NCBI GenBank assembly: GCA_963973455.1
Contig: CAXAZF010000002.1
Location: 1 to 64,000, forward strand
Direction of reading: 5' to 3'
DNA: 64,000 nt
Source of the DNA: Marixanthomonas sp002364245
GTDB taxonomy: Bacteria; Bacteroidota; Bacteroidia; Flavobacteriales; Flavobacteriaceae
Shown here: piece by piece, positions 24,967-34,113 of the stretch
Numbering within the stretch: position 1 is the stretch's first letter
How the letters are laid out: each line of letters begins with the position of its first letter
The notes under the pieces: model-generated
The model's database searches: none
The model's input: the letters and a program-made list of their open reading frames with translations, nothing else
What the model was told of the DNA's origin: nothing
Position numbers and translations under genes: made by a program

Positions 24967-27444
24967 TTAAAATGAAAAGCCAAAAATACCAGTAACCCCA
25001 AACTTACGAGCATCGGGATTGCCTAAGTAATTTCCTCGGAAGTTAAAATCAAGACGGAAAATTCTGAAAATATTTCCAACACCCACACTCCATTCCCAGT
25101 AAATATCCTCAGGTGCACGATACACAATATTTGAAGCATTTAACGCTCTGTTATCATCGGATATTTCACCATAAACAGCTCTAAACCCAATAATTTCACG
25201 AAGGTCTAAATCGCGAAGTCCAGGAATACGACCAAAAATTCGGCCTCCAAAATTGTGCTGTAAGTGTAATGATGTATAAGTATCGGTGACAAACTCATAA
25301 TAATCTAAGTTTGTAAACGCATTATATAAGCTAAAGTAGGTTTGATTACCAGGCACCGGACTTAATAACCCTAACGGAACTGGATCGAAAATTTTTCCTA
25401 CCTCAATGGTTGAATATAGTCGGCCAAAACCTCCAATATTCCACGGCTGGGTGTAAAAGGCTTGTAGTTTTTTATATTCAAAATCACCATCCAGTATATT
25501 TTTTAAACCATAGGTATAGCCTAAATAAAAGCTAGGGAAATCACCATCATTGATAATGGTCCGTTCTACTCCATAGCCAGAGGTTTTTCTACTAGGCGTG
25601 TAAAAGAGACCTAGTTCAATTTCAGGTTGCGAAATGGCGCTCTTTATACTTCCATCTTCAGTAAAATAGTCGAGACTGAAAGTATCAGTAGCAGATATTA
25701 ATTTTCGGTGGGATCCAGTTACCCGAATTGTAAAGTTTTTTGCAGGTTCAACCGAAAATCCAGCAGTGGCTAATTTTATTCGTGTAAGCCGATCATTGGC
25801 TCCCACTGAAATTAAAGATGAAGAAGCTAAACTTCGCCCTAAAACATCATTACTCGTAGTTAAAGTCGCTCCCGTTTGTTCTACATCTTTTCGATACCCA
25901 CTAAAAATGGTTAATCGTGATTTTCTATCTAACAACAGTTTTCCTGAGACCCCGAATTTGAATCGTTTATCTTTAAAGCCATAGGCCCCAAAGGTTTCAA
26001 TTCGCCAAGGATCGTTCTGACTAAAATACGTTCGTCCTCCTAAACGAATACGCAATCCTTCGGCTTCATTAAATCCAAATATGGAAAACACGGGGCCAAC
26101 GTCAAAATTGTCAACTTCGTAATAGCCACTTGCCAAGGTTGCCCCAATATTGTATAATGCCTTAAAACGGGGGATGGTTTTTAAGGTATCGAGCATAGTA
26201 TAAATACCTTTTTCATCTTTGCTCAATCCCTCCATTCGGTTTTGATCCCAGAAGCTATCTGGGCGATTGTATATTTCTTCGTTGTAGGGATCTGTCTGCT
26301 CGCCGTAGAAACTTTTGTCTTTTTTTATGTCAAACTCGTAATTGTCATAAAGCGTTGTCCTTTTACCGTAAATTCCTTGGGCTTCTTCTTTTTTCTGAAG
26401 ACTAAAATCACTTAAAAAATGATCACGGGTTATTAAAAAAGTACTATCGTTTAAAACATCGAACTCTTGCTCTATATACACTTCACGCACCCAGTTTATA
26501 TTGGCACTTTTGGAAGCTTGTAAATTAATTTCTTTTATAGCCCATGTAGTATCGTTAACCCAAAAATCACCTTTAAAAGTAAGCTCGTTTTTTCTACGTG
26601 GGTAATAAACAATGTTATAACACCACTTATTATCGCGATATGCACTATCTAACAACTTGTAATTGTAAACATCAATTCCCGTTCGGGAAAGTGGGCTTGT
26701 AAAAGCTTTATCAAAAAATTTCAAGTAATTATCATAGACATTATACTCTTTGTACAAGTCTTTTACAAAAGCAATTAAAGTTTGGTTGTTTTCAAAACCA
26801 GAATTTTTATTTCCTTTTAAAACCTCTTTTTCTTCATTTAAAACATTATCGCCGTACACTTTAGAATACGCTTCGTTGATAAAAATAGGCAAGTATGAAT
26901 TCCCGGTTACGTTTGAAGTATCAATCTGGTCCCAGATAAACTCCATCCCTTTAAAAATTCGGCTTTTAATGAGGGTACTGTCAATAGTATTTAAGTCAAA
27001 TTCTAGCTTTTCATATTTATCATAGCTGTATTGCTTAAACTTTTTGACCCCATTTTCACGTCGGTTTTCCCAAATTTTACGAAGAATATCAATCGCTGGA
27101 TTGTTTTCTTTAGGCTGTTTACCACTTATAAGGACCACCTCATCTAGAGCGGCAGCCTCTTCTTCTAAAACTACCTCCATTTTATAGGTGTTCTTAGCCC
27201 CTAAAGTAACCTCTTTGGTTTTATAACCTATAAATGAAAACACTACTGCATCGTAATTTGAATCGCTTTCCAAATAAAACCGCCCTTCTTCGTTAGAAAT
27301 AGTTCCTTCGTTTGAATCTTTAAAGATTACGTTCACGAAAGGCAGTGGTTCACCAGAAGCATCCTTGACAAGCCCGCTAACTTTGGTTTGCGCTACCAAA
27401 ATTGAAGTGGATAAGAATAAAAACAAAAAAAGAAAATGCTTCAT
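24967..27444 (-). CDS. DUF5686/CarboxypepD-regulatory outer-membrane protein
   Basis: An 825-residue exported protein: signal peptide (MKHFLFLFLFLSTSILVAQ), a carboxypeptidase-regulatory-like domain (VSGLVKDASGEPLPFVNVIFKDSNEGTISNEEGRF, about 22-100) and a long region typical of DUF5686 (YDKYEKLEFDLNTID, YPRRKNELTFKGDFWVNDTTWAIKEINLQAS near 300). The C-terminal third is rich in alternating aromatic/polar strands and ends IFGFSF, a barrel-like outer-membrane ending. The family is widespread in Bacteroidota; its role is unknown. It is a single-gene unit, with an apparent terminator downstream at 24805-24828. Confidence 0.85.
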   Translation of the reverse strand: MKHFLFLFLFLSTSILVAQTKVSGLVKDASGEPLPFVNVIFKDSNEGTISNEEGRFYLESDSNYDAVVFSFIGYKTKEVTLGAKNTYKMEVVLEEEAAALDEVVLISGKQPKENNPAIDILRKIWENRRENGVKKFKQYSYDKYEKLEFDLNTIDSTLIKSRIFKGMEFIWDQIDTSNVTGNSYLPIFINEAYSKVYGDNVLNEEKEVLKGNKNSGFENNQTLIAFVKDLYKEYNVYDNYLKFFDKAFTSPLSRTGIDVYNYKLLDSAYRDNKWCYNIVYYPRRKNELTFKGDFWVNDTTWAIKEINLQASKSANINWVREVYIEQEFDVLNDSTFLITRDHFLSDFSLQKKEEAQGIYGKRTTLYDNYEFDIKKDKSFYGEQTDPYNEEIYNRPDSFWDQNRMEGLSKDEKGIYTMLDTLKTIPRFKALYNIGATLASGYYEVDNFDVGPVFSIFGFNEAEGLRIRLGGRTYFSQNDPWRIETFGAYGFKDKRFKFGVSGKLLLDRKSRLTIFSGYRKDVEQTGATLTTSNDVLGRSLASSSLISVGANDRLTRIKLATAGFSVEPAKNFTIRVTGSHRKLISATDTFSLDYFTEDGSIKSAISQPEIELGLFYTPSRKTSGYGVERTIINDGDFPSFYLGYTYGLKNILDGDFEYKKLQAFYTQPWNIGGFGRLYSTIEVGKIFDPVPLGLLSPVPGNQTYFSLYNAFTNLDYYEFVTDTYTSLHLQHNFGGRIFGRIPGLRDLDLREIIGFRAVYGEISDDNRALNASNIVYRAPEDIYWEWSVGVGNIFRIFRLDFNFRGNYLGNPDARKFGVTGIFGFSF

Positions 27445-27474
27445 ATAGGTCTTAAATCTGCTACGTTTAGTAGA

Positions 27475-27504
27475 TAAAAAAACCTTACATTACAAAAAGT
27501 AAGG
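27475..27504 (-). terminator. Possible terminator after pdhB
   Basis: On the minus strand CCTTAC and GTAAGG form a 6-bp stem with a 10-nt loop, followed by a run of seven or eight T. It is 51 bp past the pdhB stop and upstream of the DUF5686 gene. Confidence 0.5.
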
Positions 27505-27554
27505 AAGGTTTTATAAATAAGTGTGCATCAAAGCCGATGCCACTTTATACGTTT

Positions 27555-28532
27555 TTATTTGTACATCACTTTTTTCACTGCTTTTACCACATCGGCTGGT
27601 CCTGGCAACCATTCTTTTAATAATTCTGGCGAATATGGCGCCGGAGTATCACCTGTGTTTATTTTAACGATAGGTGCATCCAGATAATCAAAAGCTTGGC
27701 TTTGTACTTGATACGTAATTTCGGTTGCGATATTGCCAAAGGGCCATGCTTCTTCTAAAATTACTAATCTATTTGTTTTTTTAACCGACTCTAAAATCGT
27801 TTCGTGATCCATTGGACGCACCGTACGAAGGTCAATAATTTCACACTCAATTCCCTCTTCAGCAAGATCTTCGACAGCTTTATAAGCAGCTTTTATTATT
27901 TTCCCGAAAGAAACAATTGTTACATCAGCACCTTTTCGTTTTACTTCAGCAACACCTAATGGAATTAAATACTCTCCTTCTGGTACTTCACCTTTATCGC
28001 CATACATTTGCTCACTTTCCATAAAAATAACTGGATCGTCATCACGAATAGCACTTTTTAATAGCCCTTTAGCATCTTTAGGATTACTAGGCACTACAAC
28101 TTTTAATCCTGGACAGTTAGCATACCAGCTTTCAAAAGCTTGTGAGTGCGTTGCTGCCAATTGTCCTGCGGAAGCAGTTGGCCCTCTAAAAACAATAGGA
28201 ATATTAAATTGCCCACCGCTCATTTGGCGCATTTTAGCAGCATTGTTTATTATTTGGTCAATTCCTACTAAAGAGAAATTGAACGTCATAAACTCAATGA
28301 TAGGACGGTTGCCATTCATAGCCGAACCTATACCAATTCCCGAAAAACCAAGTTCAGAAATTGGGGTGTCGATTATTCGTTTTGCTCCAAATTCATCGAG
28401 CATTCCTTTACTTGCTTTATAGGCTCCGTTGTATTCGGCAACTTCTTCACCCATTAAATATATAGTGTCGTCGCGACGCATTTCTTCGCTCATGGCTTCC
28501 TGTATCGCTTCACGGAATTGTAGTGTTTTCAT
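27555..28532 (-). CDS. pdhB: Pyruvate dehydrogenase E1 component, beta subunit
   Basis: A 325-residue E1-beta subunit of the 2-oxo-acid dehydrogenase family. It has the conserved opening TLQFREAIQEAMSEEMRRD, GEEVAEYNGAYKASKGM, the FMTFNFSLVGIDQIINNAAKMRQMSGGQ core and the C-terminal transketolase domain with RTVRPMDHETI and EEAWPFGNIATEI. E1-beta pairs with E1-alpha to decarboxylate pyruvate with thiamine diphosphate. No pdhA or E2 gene is adjacent; a split arrangement of this kind is usual in Flavobacteriaceae. A -7 element (TATTTTTG, minus strand, 28575-28582) lies in the divergent region shared with etfB. Confidence 0.93.
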   Translation of the reverse strand: MKTLQFREAIQEAMSEEMRRDDTIYLMGEEVAEYNGAYKASKGMLDEFGAKRIIDTPISELGFSGIGIGSAMNGNRPIIEFMTFNFSLVGIDQIINNAAKMRQMSGGQFNIPIVFRGPTASAGQLAATHSQAFESWYANCPGLKVVVPSNPKDAKGLLKSAIRDDDPVIFMESEQMYGDKGEVPEGEYLIPLGVAEVKRKGADVTIVSFGKIIKAAYKAVEDLAEEGIECEIIDLRTVRPMDHETILESVKKTNRLVILEEAWPFGNIATEITYQVQSQAFDYLDAPIVKINTGDTPAPYSPELLKEWLPGPADVVKAVKKVMYK

Positions 28533-28750
28533 CTGTAGTGCTTCTTTTCTATTCTGAAAAATTAATCAAGACGACAAAAATAGTATATTCTGAATGTGTG
28601 AACGCACTTTTTATTAACATTTAACGGAATTTTATTATGCGTGCATAGCATTTTTTGGAAATATATCCCTATCTTCGTGCCTGAGTAATTCTAAGCAAAT
28701 TTAGCATTGAATTACCTAAAAAAAATAGTATTCAAAAAGATATAAAGTAT

Positions 28751-29491
28751 ATGAAAATTTTAGTGTGTATAAGTCACGTACCGGACACTACTTCAAAAAT
28801 TAATTTTACCGATAACGATACCAAATTTGATACAAACGGGGTACAGTTTGTAATCAATCCTAATGATGAATTTGGTCTTACCCGCGCTATGTGGTTTAAA
28901 GAAAAGCAAGGTGCCACCGTGCATGTTGTAAATGTTGGCGGTGCAGAAACCGAACCAACATTGAGAAAAGCTCTTGCCATTGGTGCAGACGAAGCAATTC
29001 GAGTAGACGCTGAAGCTACCGACGGGTTTTCAGTTGCTAAGCAATTGGCCAATGTAGTAAAAGAAGGTGGTTACGATCTTGTACTTGGTGGTCGTGAATC
29101 TATTGATTACAATGGCGGAATGGTTCCTGGAATGATTGCTCAATTAACCGGAGCCAATTTTGTAAACACCTGCATAAGCCTTGAAATTGAAGGCGACACA
29201 GCAACCGCCATCCGTGAAATTGATGGTGGTAAAGAAACTGTAAAAGCAAAACTACCTTTGGTCGTTGGAGGACAAAAAGGTATTGTAGAAGAAAGTGATC
29301 TTCGTATCCCAAATATGCGTGGTATTATGCAAGCCCGTAAAAAACCATTAACAGTAAAAGATGCTGTAGATGCAAATGCTGAAACACAAACGGCACAATT
29401 TGAAAAACCAGCTCCAAAAGGTGACATCAAATTGGTTGAAACCGTTGACGAATTAGTTGATTTACTTCATAACGAAGCTAAAGCAATCTAA
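28751..29491 (+). CDS. etfB: Electron transfer flavoprotein beta subunit
   Basis: A 246-residue ETF beta subunit (FixA-like). Typical segments are the opening MKILVCISHVPDTTSKINF, NPNDEFGLTRAMWFKE, GRESIDYNGGMVPGMIAQL and PNMRGIMQARKKPL (about 185-200). It binds AMP and forms the heterodimer that accepts electrons from acyl-CoA dehydrogenases. It is divergent from pdhB; TATCTTCG (28670-28677), close to the -7 consensus, lies about 75 bp upstream. etfA follows after 99 bp, a gap that contains two short inverted repeats. Confidence 0.95.
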   Translation: MKILVCISHVPDTTSKINFTDNDTKFDTNGVQFVINPNDEFGLTRAMWFKEKQGATVHVVNVGGAETEPTLRKALAIGADEAIRVDAEATDGFSVAKQLANVVKEGGYDLVLGGRESIDYNGGMVPGMIAQLTGANFVNTCISLEIEGDTATAIREIDGGKETVKAKLPLVVGGQKGIVEESDLRIPNMRGIMQARKKPLTVKDAVDANAETQTAQFEKPAPKGDIKLVETVDELVDLLHNEAKAI

Positions 29492-29590
29492 GAACATTGT
29501 GTTTCCGAAGAATCTTTCGGAAGTATTTGAAATCTAAATCAAACTAAAATTACATTCTGATTTTTTTCAGAATTCAAAAAAAATTAAAAT

Positions 29591-30559
29591 ATGTCAGTAG
29601 TAGTATATACAGAATCCGAAGAAGGAAAGTTTAAAAAAATAGCTCAAGAAGCTGTTTCCTACGCTAAAGGAATTGCAGACAAAATGGGCACACCAGTAAT
29701 AGCCGTTACTATTAATGGCGGCGACACTAGTGAATTAGGAAAATACGGTGCCGATAAGGTGCTGAACGTTTCTAATGACAAATTAGATAAGTTTAATGCT
29801 GAAGCATATGCAGATGCAGTAGCACAAGCAGCAAAAAAGGAAGAAGCCAAAGTAGTAGTTGTTTCTAGTAGCGCCAACAGTAAATATATGGCACCGCTAT
29901 TAGCTGTTAATCTAGATGCAGGATATGTACCTAATGTAACCGAACTTCCAGAAAGCACAGAGCCTTTTAAAGTAAAACATAGTGTTTTCACAAACAAAGC
30001 ATTTTCTATTACCGAATTTAAAACCGATGTAAAAGTAATAGGGTTAGCAAAAAACGCCTATGGTGTTAAAGAAAACGAAGCAACTGGAACTGCTGAAGAT
30101 TTTGCGCCAGAACTTTCTTCTGAAGACTTTACAGTAGATGTGGTTTCTGTGGACAAAGCAACCGATAAGGTAACTATAGCCGATGCCGAAATTGTAGTTT
30201 CGGGAGGTCGTGGACTTAAAGGACCTGAAAACTGGGAAATGATTGAAGAAATGGCTGATATTCTAGGTGCTGCAACCGCTTGTTCTAAACCTGTTAGTGA
30301 TATGGGCTGGAGACCTCATAGTGAACACGTAGGACAAACTGGTAAACCTGTAGCAGCTAATTTATATATTGCAATAGGTATTTCTGGAGCGATACAGCAT
30401 TTAGCTGGTATTAATGCTTCAAAAACAAAAGTCGTTATAAACAATGACCCAGAAGCACCGTTCTTTAAAAATGCAGATTACGGTATTGTAGGTGATGCAT
30501 TTGAAGTAGTACCGAAACTGAATGAAAAATTAAAAGAATTCAAAGCACAGAACGCATAA
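29591..30559 (+). CDS. etfA: Electron transfer flavoprotein alpha subunit
   Basis: A 322-residue ETF alpha subunit. The C-terminal FAD domain (about residues 200-315) carries VVSGGRGLKGPENW, SDMGWRPHSEHVGQTGKPV and GISGAIQHLAGINASKTKVVINNDPEAPFF, the family signature that holds FAD. The N-terminal half is the variable nucleotide-fold domain. With etfB it forms the heterodimer linking acyl-CoA dehydrogenases to the respiratory chain. A probable terminator follows at 30584-30635. Confidence 0.95.
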   Translation: MSVVVYTESEEGKFKKIAQEAVSYAKGIADKMGTPVIAVTINGGDTSELGKYGADKVLNVSNDKLDKFNAEAYADAVAQAAKKEEAKVVVVSSSANSKYMAPLLAVNLDAGYVPNVTELPESTEPFKVKHSVFTNKAFSITEFKTDVKVIGLAKNAYGVKENEATGTAEDFAPELSSEDFTVDVVSVDKATDKVTIADAEIVVSGGRGLKGPENWEMIEEMADILGAATACSKPVSDMGWRPHSEHVGQTGKPVAANLYIAIGISGAIQHLAGINASKTKVVINNDPEAPFFKNADYGIVGDAFEVVPKLNEKLKEFKAQNA

Positions 30560-30561
30560 TT

Positions 30562-30576
30562 TTTGTTACTTTGTGC
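30562..30576 (+). promoter_or_regulatory. Promoter-like element after etfA
   Basis: TTTGTTACTTTGTGC contains TTACTTTG, a common variant of the flavobacterial -7 box. The identical 15-mer recurs at 61210-61224, before a small gene. It directly precedes the hairpin at 30584-30635. Its activity is inferred from this match only. Confidence 0.35.
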
Positions 30577-30583
30577 CTAATAT

Positions 30584-30635
30584 AAAAGGCTGTTTAATTA
30601 AGGAAACTTCCTTTTTTAAACAGCTTTATTTTTTA
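30584..30635 (+). terminator. Terminator-like hairpin after etfA
   Basis: An outer stem around GGCTGTTTAA and TTAAACAGCTT (one G-T pair) encloses an inner AAGGAA/TTCCTT stem, and TATTTTTT follows. It lies 25 bp past the etfA stop codon. It could equally be an attenuator or the body of a short RNA. Confidence 0.7.
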
Positions 30636-30692
30636 TAGGGGTTTTTCACATTAATACGTTATACCCTTTAACATTGAAATTATACTTCTTTA

Positions 30693-31322
30693 ATGAGTCT
30701 TGTAAGACTAAACATAAAAGGAATATCCTATAGCCAAACGCAAAATGGCGCATACGCTTTAATATTGAGCGAAATGGATGGAGAGCGTAAACTACCAATT
30801 GTTATTGGAGCTTTTGAAGCACAATCCATTGCCATTGCTTTGGAAAAGGAAATTAAACCCCCTCGCCCACTTACCCACGATCTTTTTAAAAACTTTGCTG
30901 ATCGTTTTGGCATTGTGATAAAACAAGTTATTATTCATAAATTGGTCGATGGTGTTTTTTATTCCAGCATTATTTGTGAACACGAAGGCTTGGAAGAAAT
31001 AGTAGACGCGCGAACAAGCGACGCTATTGCATTAGCGCTTCGGTTCAACGCACCTATTTTTACCTATAAAAATATTTTAGACAAGGCTGGAATCTTTTTA
31101 AAAACTACACCTAAAAAGAAAAAAGATAAGATTTCAAAAGATGAAGAGTCTGTGTTAGAAGAATTAATTGGCGGAGAAGACAAAGAATCTATTGCACCTT
31201 CAAAACAGAATTTCAGTAAATTTTCCTTAAAAGAATTAAATGAAATGCTAGATGAAGCTGTTGCCAACGAAGACTACGAAAGAGCGGCCAGCATCAGGGA
31301 TGAAATTTCTAAACGAGAATAA
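30693..31322 (+). CDS. Bifunctional nuclease family protein with UvrB/UvrC motif
   Basis: A 209-residue cytoplasmic protein. Residues 1-135 form the BFN (DUF151) domain: GERKLPIVIGAFEAQSIAIALE, RPLTHDLF, and EEIVDARTSDAIALALRFNAPIF are its conserved blocks. A charged linker (TPKKKKDKISKDEES) leads to a C-terminal UVR motif (LKELNEMLDEAVANEDYERAASIRDEI, about 178-206), the short helical hairpin shared with UvrB and UvrC. Plant and some bacterial members have DNase/RNase activity; the cellular role in Bacteroidota is not settled. It lies between etfA and the CNT transporter on the same strand. Confidence 0.88.
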   Translation: MSLVRLNIKGISYSQTQNGAYALILSEMDGERKLPIVIGAFEAQSIAIALEKEIKPPRPLTHDLFKNFADRFGIVIKQVIIHKLVDGVFYSSIICEHEGLEEIVDARTSDAIALALRFNAPIFTYKNILDKAGIFLKTTPKKKKDKISKDEESVLEELIGGEDKESIAPSKQNFSKFSLKELNEMLDEAVANEDYERAASIRDEISKRE

Positions 31323-31401
31323 GCTTTTAATAAAACTTTCAGTAAACATATTATTATGTATCCTAACCTTTTTCAGAAGTAATTAATAATCTATAAACTC
31401 T

Positions 31402-33177
31402 ATGCGAAATTTTTTATTGATTGCTTTTTTGTGTTTTTTCTGTTCTACCGTTTTTTCACAAACTATTGAAAAAAACTGGTTGTTTCAAAAAGTTGAAAAT
31501 CAAAAAAGTACTTCCCTAATTAACTTAGACCCTTATCAAGATTTTTTAAACATAGAAAATGGCAGGTTTGAATATGGTTTACAAACCAAAGACTCTATAA
31601 AAGCCTCTGGTGATTACATTTATCAAAACAACCTTTTGGTGTTTTTTTATGATACCCCAAAAAACATCATACGCCGCTACCGAGTAGAAACCTTAACAGA
31701 CTCGTCACTCGTTTTTTCTAAAAATCAAGTGATCTATAACTTTAAAAGTAAGCGAAACGACGAAATAATTACAGCTACAACAACTGAAACACCAACAATC
31801 ACTAAAGACACAGACGAGATAGTGCCTGCACAAGGTTTTTCTTTTAATAGTCTATGGCGCGGTGTGGTAGGTATGATTTCATTAATATTCATAGCCTTTT
31901 TATTTAGCTCTAACCGCAGGGCAATTAACTGGAAAACAGTAGGAATTGGTTTAGCATTTCAGCTTGTAATTGCAATTGGAGTATTAAAAGTCTCTTTTAT
32001 ACAAAGTATTTTCGAAGCCATCGGTAATGTTTTCATTAGTATATTAGAATATACACAAGCAGGAAGTAAATTTTTGTTCGAAGGTTTGGTAGTAGATATG
32101 GATACCTTCGGGTTTATATTTGCTTTCCAAGTGCTTCCTACCATTATATTTTTCTCGGCGTTAACCTCAGTATTATTCTACCTAGGTATTATTCAAAAAG
32201 TAGTTAGGGCGTTAGCTTGGTTATTATCCAAATTATTAAAAATTTCTGGCGCGGAAAGTTTAAGTGTTGCCGGAAACATCTTTTTAGGACAAACTGAAGC
32301 TCCACTTTTAATAAAAGCCTATTTAGAAAAAATGAACAAGTCGGAAATACTACTTGTTATGATAGGCGGTATGGCGACAGTAGCTGGGGCTGTTCTCGCT
32401 GCATATATTGGCTTTTTAGGAGGTGATGATCCTCTTTTAAGACTTACGTTTGCTAAACACTTGTTAGCAGCATCGGTAATGGCAGCACCCGGAGCTATTG
32501 TAATTTCAAAAATATTATATCCTCAAACCGAAATAGTTAATACGGACGCAAAAGTTTCTTCTGAAAAAATAGGCTCTAACCTGTTAGATTCTATCGCAAA
32601 CGGAACTACAGAGGGATTGCGTTTAGCCGTAAATGTTGGAGCGATGTTGCTGGTTTTTGTTGCAATGATTGCTTTAGTAAACGGGGTTTTAGGCGGAATA
32701 GCTGGTTTTGATGGCTTTGCTATTAAATCTTTAAAAATAGATTGGCATTTTACTTCTTTAAATGAAGTAATTGCTATGTACACCCCGTACGATAGGCTCT
32801 CTTTAGAATTTATCTTAGGATATCTATTTGCACCACTTATGTGGCTTATTGGAGTTTCCAGTGAAGATATGATGTTAATGGGACAATTGCTGGGAATAAA
32901 ACTCGCCGCTAGTGAATTTGTAGGTTACATTCAACTAGCTGATTTAAAAGATGTAACGAACGACCTTCATTTAAAATATGAAAAGTCAATCATTATGGCC
33001 ACCTATATGCTATGTGGGTTTGCCAATTTTGCCTCTATCGGGATACAAATTGGAGGAATTGGCTCTTTAGCACCAGGACAACGTAAGCAGTTATCACGAT
33101 TTGGAATGAAAGCTTTAATTGGAGGAACCATTGCTTCTTTAATTTCTGCTACTATTGCAGGAATGATTATTGGGTAA
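31402..33177 (+). CDS. CNT-family nucleoside transporter with N-terminal exported domain
   Basis: A 591-residue protein. A signal-like start (MRNFLLIAFLCFFCSTVFSQ) and about 125 residues of soluble, beta-rich sequence precede the transporter core, which begins near residue 150 with SNRRAINWKTVGIGLAFQLVIAIGVL. Core motifs include AGNIFLGQTEAPLLIKAYLEKMNKSE (about 290-315), GGMATVAGAVLAAYI and YMLCGFANFASIGIQIGGIG, all characteristic of concentrative (Na+ or H+ coupled) nucleoside transporters. NupC itself lacks the N-terminal region. thyA starts 100 bp downstream, so nucleoside uptake and dTMP synthesis may be linked. Confidence 0.92.
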   Translation: MRNFLLIAFLCFFCSTVFSQTIEKNWLFQKVENQKSTSLINLDPYQDFLNIENGRFEYGLQTKDSIKASGDYIYQNNLLVFFYDTPKNIIRRYRVETLTDSSLVFSKNQVIYNFKSKRNDEIITATTTETPTITKDTDEIVPAQGFSFNSLWRGVVGMISLIFIAFLFSSNRRAINWKTVGIGLAFQLVIAIGVLKVSFIQSIFEAIGNVFISILEYTQAGSKFLFEGLVVDMDTFGFIFAFQVLPTIIFFSALTSVLFYLGIIQKVVRALAWLLSKLLKISGAESLSVAGNIFLGQTEAPLLIKAYLEKMNKSEILLVMIGGMATVAGAVLAAYIGFLGGDDPLLRLTFAKHLLAASVMAAPGAIVISKILYPQTEIVNTDAKVSSEKIGSNLLDSIANGTTEGLRLAVNVGAMLLVFVAMIALVNGVLGGIAGFDGFAIKSLKIDWHFTSLNEVIAMYTPYDRLSLEFILGYLFAPLMWLIGVSSEDMMLMGQLLGIKLAASEFVGYIQLADLKDVTNDLHLKYEKSIIMATYMLCGFANFASIGIQIGGIGSLAPGQRKQLSRFGMKALIGGTIASLISATIAGMIIG

Positions 33178-33277
33178 TTTTTTTTCTGAATAGTTAATAA
33201 CTATTAATAATTGAAACGACTGCCAGTTTTAAAATACAGCTTCGTTTTTTTACATTTAACGACTTAAATTTTTGACG

Positions 33278-34102
33278 ATGAAGCAATACCATGACCTTAT
33301 AAAACATGTTTTAGAAAACGGAACCGAAAAACACGATCGTACCGGCACTGGCACAAAAAGTGTTTTTGGCTACCAAATGCGATTTGACCTCAGTGAAGGA
33401 TTTCCGATGGTCACTACAAAAAAACTACATTTAAAATCAATTATTTATGAATTGCTTTGGTTTTTAAATGGTGATACCAACATAAAATATCTACAAGAAA
33501 ACGGCGTTAGAATCTGGAACGAATGGGCTGATGAGAAAGGTGATCTTGGCCCTGTTTATGGTCATCAATGGCGAAACTGGAACAGTGAAGAAATTGATCA
33601 AATTTCAGAAATTATTGAAACACTAAAAACTAATCCAGATAGTCGTAGAATGCTGGTCAGCGCTTGGAATCCTAGTGTGATGCCTAATACAAGTAAACCA
33701 TTCTCTGAAAATGTAGCAAACGGTAAAGCTGCGCTTCCGCCATGTCATGCTTTCTTTCAGTTTTATGTAGCGGATGGAAAATTATCGTGTCAATTATACC
33801 AACGCAGTGCTGATATTTTCTTGGGTGTCCCATTTAATATTGCTTCGTATGCTTTATTAACTATGATGATGGCTCAAGTTTGCGGTTACCAAGCTGGAGA
33901 TTTTGTGCATACCTTTGGCGATGCCCATATTTACAGCAACCATATGGAACAAGTTGATTTGCAATTATCCAGAGAGCCACGACCATTACCAAAAATGAAA
34001 CTAAATCCGGAGGTAAAAGATATCTTTGGCTTTAAATTTGATGACTTTACTTTAGAAGATTATAATCCGCACCCACATATTAAAGGAGCGGTAGCTATTT
34101 AA
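33278..34102 (+). CDS. thyA: Thymidylate synthase
   Basis: A 274-residue ThyA from the ATG at 33278 (an in-frame TTG two codons earlier is unlikely). Conserved segments are RTGTGTKSVFGYQMRFDLSEGFPMVTTKK, the catalytic cysteine in PPCHAFFQFYV (C156), QRSADIFLGVPFNIASYALL and FGDAHIYSNH. It methylates dUMP with methylenetetrahydrofolate, yielding dihydrofolate that folA (5 kb downstream) recycles. Length is near the E. coli enzyme plus a small insert (PFSENVANGKA). The TonB-domain gene follows after 11 bp. Confidence 0.97.
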   Translation: MKQYHDLIKHVLENGTEKHDRTGTGTKSVFGYQMRFDLSEGFPMVTTKKLHLKSIIYELLWFLNGDTNIKYLQENGVRIWNEWADEKGDLGPVYGHQWRNWNSEEIDQISEIIETLKTNPDSRRMLVSAWNPSVMPNTSKPFSENVANGKAALPPCHAFFQFYVADGKLSCQLYQRSADIFLGVPFNIASYALLTMMMAQVCGYQAGDFVHTFGDAHIYSNHMEQVDLQLSREPRPLPKMKLNPEVKDIFGFKFDDFTLEDYNPHPHIKGAVAI

Positions 34103-34113
34103 AACCTATTAAT

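Noticed and set aside
28655..28677. A full promoter for etfB from TTG at 28655 and TATCTTCG at 28670
   Set aside because: The spacer would be only 12 nt, below the 17-23 range; only the -7-like element is kept as a remark.
28774..29430. Several minus-strand open frames inside etfB
   Set aside because: They are antisense to a well-recognised ETF beta gene and their translations are low-complexity Ser/Ala shadows.
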